Below are positions 58,183 through 64,000 of a stretch of DNA of 64,000 bases, in pieces. Source of the stretch: a bacterium (GTDB lineage Bacteria > JAHJDO01); NCBI GenBank assembly GCA_030652805.1, contig JAUSPT010000054.1, positions 39,209-103,208 of the forward strand, read 5' to 3'. Position 1 is the first letter of the stretch, and each line of letters starts with the position of its first letter. A model generated the notes under the pieces. It worked only from the letters and a program-made list of their open reading frames with translations. It was not told the origin of the DNA and made no database searches. The translations under genes and the position numbers were made by a program.

Positions 58183-59651
58183 AGATATTATTAATAAATC
58201 CTCCCAAATACGACAAAAGGCTCTATACTCTCAGAGATGAGATATGTTTTCAGAATGTCAAATATGTACCTTTTCCTCTCAGACTTGCACAGGTTGCCAG
58301 CGTATTAAAACATGTTTCTGATGTTCAGGTTATTGATGCAAACGCCCTTGAGTTAGGCTGGGCGGAACTTGAGGAGCAAATGCCTGAATGTGATGCTGTG
58401 ATATTCCAATCAGCAGCTGGCTTGATAGCTCATGATATGAAAGTAGCGGATATTGTGAAAAGAAAGTTTGGGAGAAATATTAAGACAATTCTTATAGAAA
58501 CTGTGCTAGCGCCTATATATCCGGAGCGAATATTAGAGGATTTTATGAGCTTAGATATAATTGTACGGGGACAGCCAGAAGTAGTTATACCGGACATAGT
58601 CAAAAATATGAAATCAAATCTTCAGAATGTGAAAGGCATAGCGTTTAGAGATGTGAGCGGAAAGATTGTTGCGACAGACTCTGCCAACATCATGGACTCA
58701 TTAGATGAACTGCCGTTCATGGCATACGATCTATTTTCGATGGACAGATATTCAATTGGCTACTTAGATCTTCCTTTTCACGAGAAACGGGTTCATGGGA
58801 TTAGAATAAGAACTACAAGGGATTGCCCATATGCATGTCCTTTTTGCATAATAGGCTCAAGCAGATGGAGGGGATATAACCGCAAGTGGAAGGCAATGTC
58901 TTCTGAAAGAGCGCTTAACGAGCTGGAGTATGTTGTAGACAAGTATAAGATTCATGGATTTTTCTTCTGGGATGAGACTTTTACTCTTGATCAGTCCCGT
59001 GCAGAGAAAATATGTGACGGAATAATAAATAGAAATCTCAAACTTCAGTGGCGTTGTTTAACCAGAATAGATTGTATTAACCAGAGACTTCTTGAGAAAA
59101 TGGCTAGAGCAGGATGCAAACTCATAGAATATGGCATAGAATCCGGAGATCCGTCAGGCAGGAAAGATATGCAGAAGAATTTCTCAAATCAAGAAGCAAT
59201 TAATATTATTAAACAGACAAAGGAGGCTGGTATAAAGGCAAACTGTGATTTAATAGTAGGTATGCCCTGGGACGATAAAAATACGCTGCATAGAACGTTT
59301 GAGCTTGCAAAGGAACTGGATGCTGATAATATTCATCTTACAATGGCGTTTCCATATCCAAAAACGCAACTTTTTGACATTGCAGAGAAAGAGAATTTGA
59401 TCGCTGCAAGCGATATGTATCCGCTTATAGTTGGGAAGCGGGTACGTGTTGGCGCACTCGCTGTTATGCGGACTAGAAGATTATCAGTTGATGAGCTTGA
59501 AAAAATCTGGAAGAAGATGAGAAGGGGAATTAACAGATATTATATATTTAAGAATGTCATTAAAAGGCCTTCTATAATTAGAGATATTTTGAGAAAGAGG
59601 GGGTTTTCTGCAATACTAAAAGGCATGCAAATGCTGGCAAAAAACACATAA
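58179..59651 (+). CDS. B12-binding radical SAM protein
   Basis: 490 aa from GTG at 58179. KILLINPPKYDKRLYTLRDEICF and PFPLRLAQVASVLK start the B12-type domain. The radical SAM core is TTRDCPYACPFCIIGSSRWRGY with Cys216, Cys220 and Cys223. GFFFWDETFTLDQSRAEKIC, LIEYGIESGDPSGRKDM and DLIVGMPWDD follow. The family is shared with four other proteins in this window (5302, 12112, 41264, 44043), but it is distinct from each. The reaction is unknown. Confidence 0.86.
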   Translation: MKILLINPPKYDKRLYTLRDEICFQNVKYVPFPLRLAQVASVLKHVSDVQVIDANALELGWAELEEQMPECDAVIFQSAAGLIAHDMKVADIVKRKFGRNIKTILIETVLAPIYPERILEDFMSLDIIVRGQPEVVIPDIVKNMKSNLQNVKGIAFRDVSGKIVATDSANIMDSLDELPFMAYDLFSMDRYSIGYLDLPFHEKRVHGIRIRTTRDCPYACPFCIIGSSRWRGYNRKWKAMSSERALNELEYVVDKYKIHGFFFWDETFTLDQSRAEKICDGIINRNLKLQWRCLTRIDCINQRLLEKMARAGCKLIEYGIESGDPSGRKDMQKNFSNQEAINIIKQTKEAGIKANCDLIVGMPWDDKNTLHRTFELAKELDADNIHLTMAFPYPKTQLFDIAEKENLIAASDMYPLIVGKRVRVGALAVMRTRRLSVDELEKIWKKMRRGINRYYIFKNVIKRPSIIRDILRKRGFSAILKGMQMLAKNT

Positions 59652-59669
59652 CTTATGTAGGAGTCATAT

Positions 59670-60362
59670 ATGAAACTTTCTATTGTTGTGCCTGTGTATA
59701 ATGAGAAAAACACTATACTCAAGATTATAGAAAAGGTAAAAGCTCTGGATGTAGAAAAAGAGATAATAATTGTTGATGACTGTTCTACAGACGGCACCCG
59801 TGAGATTCTAAAAGAAAAACTGGACGGCAAATATCCGGAGGTAAGAATTTTTTATAATATCTCGAATCAAGGCAAGGGAGCAGCTCTGCGTACAGGCTTC
59901 AAGCATGTTAAAGGCGAGATTATAGCAATTCAGGACGCTGATTTAGAATATGAGCCTGAAGAGATTAAGGAGCTGATAAAGCCTATTACTGACGGGTTTG
60001 CTGATGTTGTTTACGGGTCAAGACTATCAGGAGGCAAGCCTCAGAGAATGTATCTCTTCTGGCACTTAGCAGGGAACAAATTCCTGACACTAATAACAAA
60101 TTTGCTGTACAACACAACAATTTCCGATATGGAAACATGTTATAAGGTTATGACAAAAAGAGTTCTGGATTCCCTTAACTTAAAGTCAAGGCATTTTAAC
60201 ATAGAGCCGGAAATTACAGCAAAGATATTTAAACAGCACTACAGGGTGTATGAAATGCCAATTTCTTATTATGGAAGAGATTATTCGGAAGGGAAGAAGA
60301 TCTGCTGGAGAGATGGTTTTTCTGCGATTTGGACGTTGATAAAATATCGTTTCATGAATTAG
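59670..60362 (+). CDS. GT2 glycosyltransferase, dolichyl/polyprenyl-phosphate type
   Basis: 230 aa. LSIVVPVYNEKNTILKIIEKV (3-23), IIIVDDCSTDGTREIL, NQGKGAALRTGFKHVKGEIIAIQDADLEYEPEEI (QDADLEY nucleotide site) and VVYGSRLSGGKPQRMYLFWHLAGNKFLTLITNLLY (membrane contact) are typical of DPG/DPM-like enzymes. It makes a polyprenyl-phosphate sugar. It is directly followed by a GT-C gene that may use the product. Confidence 0.88.
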   Translation: MKLSIVVPVYNEKNTILKIIEKVKALDVEKEIIIVDDCSTDGTREILKEKLDGKYPEVRIFYNISNQGKGAALRTGFKHVKGEIIAIQDADLEYEPEEIKELIKPITDGFADVVYGSRLSGGKPQRMYLFWHLAGNKFLTLITNLLYNTTISDMETCYKVMTKRVLDSLNLKSRHFNIEPEITAKIFKQHYRVYEMPISYYGRDYSEGKKICWRDGFSAIWTLIKYRFMN

Positions 60363-61514
60363 ATGAAAAAACTCTCCAGTTTAACTAAACTGCTCCTCAT
60401 CACATTTTTCTTTTATCTCATTGTTATTGGTATCATTGCAAGCCGATATGACTTTAACATCAGTTGCTTTATAAATTTTGGAGAAAAAAGTTCTTTAGTT
60501 ACAAAAAAACTACTCCCTCCGAATTTTATAATTATGAAAAATATTAGTGGATACGATGGACAAGCGTATTATTATGCAGCATCGGATCCTTTCATAAAGA
60601 CAAATTTTCACCGTATAGATTTGAAAAAATACCAGCGCTTTCTTTATCCATTTTTGGCCTATATACTGGCTTTTGGCAATGATGCTCTTTTGCCCTGGAC
60701 CCTCTTGATTGTTAATATAATTTCAATTCTGGTAGGCACTCTGTTTTTATCAATAATTCTCAAAAAACATAATGTGAGTATCTGGTATGCTTTAATTTAT
60801 TCTTTTGGGATAGGTAATACTGTAGCTTTTCAGTACAATTTAACAACCCCTCTTTTTCTATGTTTGATACTAATGGGAATTTATTTTTATGAAGAGAAGA
60901 AAATAGTCTCAACGGCTCTTTTTTTCTCTCTTGCTCTCATTACAAGGGAAACTACAGCGCTTATAATATTGGTTTTCCTAATGTACGAATTCTTCAAGAA
61001 AAGGTATAAAAATAGCTTTGTAATCATTCTATCCTTCATACCTTTTATTCTTCTTCAATTTTTTCTGTATCAGAGGCTTGGCAAAATACCTCTTCTTGGT
61101 TCCTCAGGACACCTCACCCTGCCCTTTGCTGGAATAATACAACATGTAAGCAATATAAATCTAAACGGAGGGATTAAAGCTATTATTAGGAAAATCAGTG
61201 TTATTCCATACTTTTGTTTTGTGGTGTTAGTCCTTGCTGTTTCCATAGTAAAACTTTTAAGAAATAAGAATATATACAACTGGAACTTGTTTGTTCAGGC
61301 GTTTGTATCGATCTTTATGTGCTACTCTATCTGGGAAGCATCGGCTGCAGCAACAAGAGTAACATTTGCCATTTTCCCTTTTATGATTCTGAGCTACGCA
61401 AAAGACAGGGATAAGCTTTCAAAGTATCTGTTTATCGGAGCAGGGCTTCTTACAGTTGCAGCCATTGTCCGAATACTTTTTGTAAGCCCGATACATGGGT
61501 ATTATCTATCATGA
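60363..61514 (+). CDS. GT-C-like membrane protein
   Basis: 383 aa, about 9-10 membrane helices. The first extracytoplasmic loop has NISGYDGQAYYYAASDPFIKTNFHRIDLKKYQRFLYPFLAYIL (about 59-101), with the GYDGQ motif of a group of GT-C-like proteins. The helices and ALITRETTALIILVFLMYEF pattern fit. It begins directly after the GT2 gene and probably uses a polyprenyl-linked sugar. Its stop TGA forms half of TCATGA, shared with the convergent gene's stop. Confidence 0.75.
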   Translation: MKKLSSLTKLLLITFFFYLIVIGIIASRYDFNISCFINFGEKSSLVTKKLLPPNFIIMKNISGYDGQAYYYAASDPFIKTNFHRIDLKKYQRFLYPFLAYILAFGNDALLPWTLLIVNIISILVGTLFLSIILKKHNVSIWYALIYSFGIGNTVAFQYNLTTPLFLCLILMGIYFYEEKKIVSTALFFSLALITRETTALIILVFLMYEFFKKRYKNSFVIILSFIPFILLQFFLYQRLGKIPLLGSSGHLTLPFAGIIQHVSNINLNGGIKAIIRKISVIPYFCFVVLVLAVSIVKLLRNKNIYNWNLFVQAFVSIFMCYSIWEASAAATRVTFAIFPFMILSYAKDRDKLSKYLFIGAGLLTVAAIVRILFVSPIHGYYLS

Positions 61515-62039
61515 TTTTTTAGCGGGCTTTTTTGCTACAGCCTTTTTCTTCTTTGCTTTAGGTTCTTCTTTCTTTTTCCCAACTTTTTTTTCTGTTTTTT
61601 TAGGCTCTTTAACAGGTTTTTCTACAACCTGTTCATTTCTTGGAACCTCTAATGCTTTTAGTATGGTATCAAGTTTTCTGTTAAGTTGTTCAAATTCTTT
61701 TATAAATTGTTCAGGTTTATTTGATCCGGAATCTCTACTGCTGAACCTTCCCGAATCTCTTCCTCCTGATCTATTATAGCCTCCTCTATCAGGTCTTTTT
61801 GAATCTCTATCACCATATCTACTAGAATTCCCTGTTTTTTCGAAACAATCACTGCAGTAAACAGGTTTACCTTCAGTGGGTTTGAAAGGGACTTCACATC
61901 TCTTACCGCATTTGTCGCAGGTTACTTCATGCATCTGCTTTTCAAAGCTGCGTTTTCCAGAATCCCTTCCGCCAAATCTTCCAGAATCTCTTCCTGAGTC
62001 TCTTTTGCTAAATTTAGCATATCGATCAAAGTCTCTCAT
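61509..62039 (-). CDS. RDSG-repeat, CxxC zinc-ribbon protein with basic tail
   Basis: 176 aa. RDSG occurs five times (residues about 13-28 and 93-106) in an Arg/Gly/Ser-rich context. A zinc ribbon sits between the repeats: CDKC at 41-44 and CSDC at 62-65, 17 residues apart. A coiled-coil-like segment (FIKEFEQLNRKLDTILKALE) follows. The C-terminal 45 residues are Lys/Ala/Pro-rich, like histone H1 tails (KKKKAVAKKPAKKS). This suggests nucleic-acid binding. CxxC-x17-CxxC proteins of this sort are known in uncultured bacteria, function unclear. It lies just downstream of the tRNA-Ser genes on the same strand. Confidence 0.78.
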   Translation of the reverse strand: MRDFDRYAKFSKRDSGRDSGRFGGRDSGKRSFEKQMHEVTCDKCGKRCEVPFKPTEGKPVYCSDCFEKTGNSSRYGDRDSKRPDRGGYNRSGGRDSGRFSSRDSGSNKPEQFIKEFEQLNRKLDTILKALEVPRNEQVVEKPVKEPKKTEKKVGKKKEEPKAKKKKAVAKKPAKKS

Positions 62040-62097
62040 ACTGCCTCCTCATTAATTATAGATTTATTAATTATATTTCTTCGTTCATGCTTGTGCA

Positions 62098-62187
62098 TGG
62101 CGGAGAGGCCGGGATTCGAACCCGGGGTGGAGTTACCCCCACAACTGCTTAGCAGGCAGCTGCCTTCAACCGCTCGGCCACCTCTCC
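62098..62187 (-). tRNA. tRNA-Ser (anticodon GCU)
   Basis: On the minus strand the acceptor arm is GGAGAGG pairing with CCTCTCC, followed by discriminator G and an encoded CCA. The anticodon loop CTGCTAA gives GCU. The long variable arm and GTTCGAATC T-loop fit serine. Confidence 0.93.
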
Positions 62188-62243
62188 AAAATAAATACTG
62201 GTAACTACAAGCCATAAGCTATTAGCTACTAGTAACGAAGTTC

Positions 62244-62331
62244 TGGCGGAGGGAGTAGGATTTGAACCCACGTTCCGTTGCCGGAAAACGGTTTTCAAGA
62301 CCGCCGCTTTCAGCCACTCAGCCATCCCTCC
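62244..62331 (-). tRNA. tRNA-Ser (anticodon UGA)
   Basis: On the minus strand the acceptor arm GGAGGGA pairs with TCCCTCC, then G and an encoded CCA. The anticodon loop CTTGAAA gives UGA. A long variable arm and GTTCAAATC T-loop fit serine. It is 56 nt upstream of the other tRNA-Ser. Confidence 0.93.
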
Positions 62332-62336
62332 GATCT

Positions 62337-63290
62337 TTATTTAATAAGATTCAGTCCTTTCAGGTACTTGTAATAATCACTGTCCGTTGTAAGGATTATT
62401 GTGCTGTTCTCATCAATGGTCTTTTTATACGTCTCAATGGTTTTTAAGAATGAATAAAACTCAGGATCCTGGTTATATGCCACGGCATAGATGCCTATTA
62501 CCTCAGCATCCGCCTTGCCTTTTAACCCCTCAGCTTGCCTATATGCCTCAGATGTAATTAGTTTGAGTTCCTTTCCTCTCTGTCCGTCTATTTCAGCGCG
62601 GCGGCCCTGCCCTTCAGAGCGATATTGTTCGGCAGCGCGCTTCCTCTCGGAAATCATACGATCATAGACTTTTCTCCTTACGTCTTCTACGTAATTGATC
62701 CGCTTAATTCGCACATCAACAAGTTCTATGCCATACTTGGGAGCAAGTTCTTTTGCGTCGTGTAAGATTATCTCCTCTAATTTGTTCCGGCCTACTTCTA
62801 TGCGTTCAAGGGCTTCGTCAGTAATTATTACGTCTTTCCCCACTTCTTTCACCTCGTCTACAATGCGATTGGAATTTCTTACTGTCTCAACAAGGAGATG
62901 CCTTGTAATTGTATCCCTGGTTGCTGAATTGATAATGTCATCAATCCTTGCGTGAGCTCCCATCTCATTGTTCACCGACTGCAGAAATTTCAACGCATCA
63001 ACAATCTTCCAGCGCGCAGTAGCATCAACCCAGATATATTTTTTATCATTGGTGGGAATCTGATTGGGATCGCCATCCCACTCAAGAAGTCGTTTCTCAA
63101 AGTAACGCGCTTTCTGAATAAATGGTTTTTTAAAGTGCAGTCCTGCGGTTGTAATTGGATTACCAACAGGTTTGCCAAATTGGGTTATCACAACCTGTTT
63201 CGTCTCATCTACAACATACATCACACCGCTCATAGCTATAAGTATTATTAAGATAATTAAGGCAATAAATACATTCAAAAGCTTTTTCAT
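62337..63290 (-). CDS. hflC: HflC, band-7/SPFH membrane protease modulator
   Basis: 317 aa. One N-terminal helix (LLNVFIALIILIILIAMSGVMYVV) is followed by the SPFH domain: QVVITQFGKPVGNPITTAGLHFKKPF, KRLLEWDGDPNQIPTNDKKYIWVDATARWKI, ELVDVRIKRINYVEDVRRKVYDRMISERKRAAEQYRSEGQGRRAEIDGQ. These blocks are near-invariant in HflC. With HflK it forms a periplasmic cage around FtsH and tempers its proteolysis. The ATG overlaps the hflK stop (TAATG) with AAGGAGG upstream. tRNA-Ser genes follow. Confidence 0.94.
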   Translation of the reverse strand: MKKLLNVFIALIILIILIAMSGVMYVVDETKQVVITQFGKPVGNPITTAGLHFKKPFIQKARYFEKRLLEWDGDPNQIPTNDKKYIWVDATARWKIVDALKFLQSVNNEMGAHARIDDIINSATRDTITRHLLVETVRNSNRIVDEVKEVGKDVIITDEALERIEVGRNKLEEIILHDAKELAPKYGIELVDVRIKRINYVEDVRRKVYDRMISERKRAAEQYRSEGQGRRAEIDGQRGKELKLITSEAYRQAEGLKGKADAEVIGIYAVAYNQDPEFYSFLKTIETYKKTIDENSTIILTTDSDYYKYLKGLNLIK

Positions 63291-64000
63291 TATTTTACTC
63301 CTCCTTTTTGTCCAAGATTAAGCAGTGGCAATATTGAAGACTGCTTCGGGTCAATTATATACTTTTCTTTTGCATTAGGTAAAACCTCCATCATTGTCTC
63401 TAAGTAAAGCCTCTTTCGGGTTATATCCGGGGCTTTCTTGTATTCCGCTAGTACTGTCGAGAATCTCTCTGCTTCACCTTTTGCTCTGTTTATTTTGTCC
63501 AGAGCGTATCCTTCAGCCTCTCGTATCGTTTGCTCAGCCTCTCCCTTAGCTCGCGGGATAACCTTGTTATACGCCTGACGCGCCTGATTGATTACCCTCT
63601 CTCTTTCCTGCTTCGCCTCATTGACTTCGTTAAATGCAGGTTTTACTTCATCAGGAGGATTTACATCCTGAAGTTTCACGGTAACGATCTGAATCCCTGT
63701 TTCATACTTATCCAATATCTTTTGCATCTCAATATGCGCAAGGTCATCAATCTCCTCTCTCTTTGTGCTGAGGACCTCATCTACGCTGTAGTTACCTACG
63801 AACCTTCGCATCACTACCTCGGAGATATCACGTACATTATCCTCAGGATCTCTGGTATTAAAAAGCAGTTGTACCGGATCTTTTACCCTGAACTGCACAA
63901 TCCAGCGCACATCCAGAATATTGAGATCACCTGTAAGCATCAGAGATTCGTCAAGATAAGAACCGGTTGAATATTGGGTTCTTACTCCTGAACGAAGAGT
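63290..64000 (-). CDS. hflK: HflK, band-7/SPFH protein, partial (5' end beyond window)
   Basis: The frame stays open to the window edge, giving 236 codons. It reads GVRTQYSTGSYLDESLMLTGDLNILDVRWIVQFRVKDP at the upstream end, where an internal Met at 63940 could be mistaken for the start. IVTVKLQDVNPPDEVKPAFNEVNEAKQERERVINQARQAYNKVIPRAKGEAEQTIREAEGYALDKINRAKGEAERF is the typical HflK helix. It pairs with HflC. The N-terminal membrane helix and Gly-rich segment are missing here. Confidence 0.93.
   Translation of the reverse strand, partial: TLRSGVRTQYSTGSYLDESLMLTGDLNILDVRWIVQFRVKDPVQLLFNTRDPEDNVRDISEVVMRRFVGNYSVDEVLSTKREEIDDLAHIEMQKILDKYETGIQIVTVKLQDVNPPDEVKPAFNEVNEAKQERERVINQARQAYNKVIPRAKGEAEQTIREAEGYALDKINRAKGEAERFSTVLAEYKKAPDITRKRLYLETMMEVLPNAKEKYIIDPKQSSILPLLNLGQKGGVK

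Noticed and set aside
61495..61779. Plus-strand frame rich in Phe/Ser
   Set aside because: It is the complement of the RDSG/zinc-ribbon gene, whose CxxC pairs and repeats make it the real one.
62098..62331. Tandem tRNA-Ser genes as an integration (att) site of an island
   Set aside because: No integrase gene or partial tRNA copy was found in the window.

Overview
The window looks like part of the chromosome of an uncultivated, Gram-negative-type bacterium from an AT-rich candidate lineage, something like Omnitrophota or a similar metagenome-derived phylum. This is a guess from gene content: HflK/HflC, an Mce-type outer-membrane barrel domain, many B12-binding radical SAM proteins, several SDR sugar-nucleotide enzymes, IVP/S23 four-helix-bundle ORFs and DUF4143 ATPases. 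There is no rRNA or ribosomal protein here to fix the phylum.

Layout. Positions 1-876 (minus strand) hold the start of an EamA/DMT transporter and its XRE-cupin regulator. From 1051 to about 49.5 kb nearly everything is on the plus strand and belongs to a very large surface-polysaccharide region. 1.0-6.8 kb: two SDRs of the CDP-dideoxyhexose type, a flippase, a GT2 and a B12-radical SAM protein. 6.8-8.5 kb: an accessory patch with a nucleotidyltransferase/partner pair, a truncated gene start, an IVP gene and a truncated GT2. 8.4-16.9 kb: GT4/GT2 enzymes, five methyltransferases and a radical SAM protein. 16.9-25.4 kb: large membrane proteins riddled with short tandem arrays, two DUF4143 ATPases, an internally deleted IVP gene and a decayed gene end. 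25.4-34.6 kb: a complete dTDP-L-rhamnose pathway (rmlA, D, C, B) with a dTDP-rhamnose 4-epimerase-like SDR, another SDR and glycosyltransferases. 34.7-38.7 kb: a DUF4956/CotH/VTC cluster. 38.7-49.5 kb: an FAD oxidoreductase, a DegT aminotransferase, radical SAM proteins, methyltransferases, a GT4, a GT39-like protein and an FHA/PilZ protein. 49.6-52.9 kb (minus): a secreted barrel-like protein, a SPASM radical SAM protein and a GT-C-like membrane protein. 52.9-61.5 kb (plus): a second polysaccharide cluster (flippase, GT4, deacetylase, FemAB-like, two GT2, radical SAM, GT-C). 61.5-64.0 kb (minus): an RDSG/zinc-ribbon protein, two tRNA-Ser genes, hflC and a partial hflK.

How the genes work together. 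The SDRs and RmlABCD supply activated deoxysugars. GT2/GT4 enzymes, fed by DPM1-like and GT-C lipid-linked systems, assemble glycans. MOP-type flippases export lipid-linked units. Methyltransferases, the deacetylase, the aminotransferase and the B12-radical SAM enzymes probably decorate the chains.

The most unusual signal is a dispersed set of short tandem arrays with 7-nt or 6-nt periods. They sit inside and between genes from 1.9 to 23.5 kb, with a degenerate one at 32.4 kb. Both four-helix-bundle (IVP/S23) ORFs are bracketed by such arrays in opposite polarity, with the start codon inside the left array and the stop codon next to the right array. A third place (23187-23220) has a left and a right array butted together with nothing between them. 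I read this as a possible mobile cassette system with occupied, deleted and empty states. One 7-nt array (23471-23498) breaks a membrane-protein gene in a way that adding one unit, or losing two, would repair.
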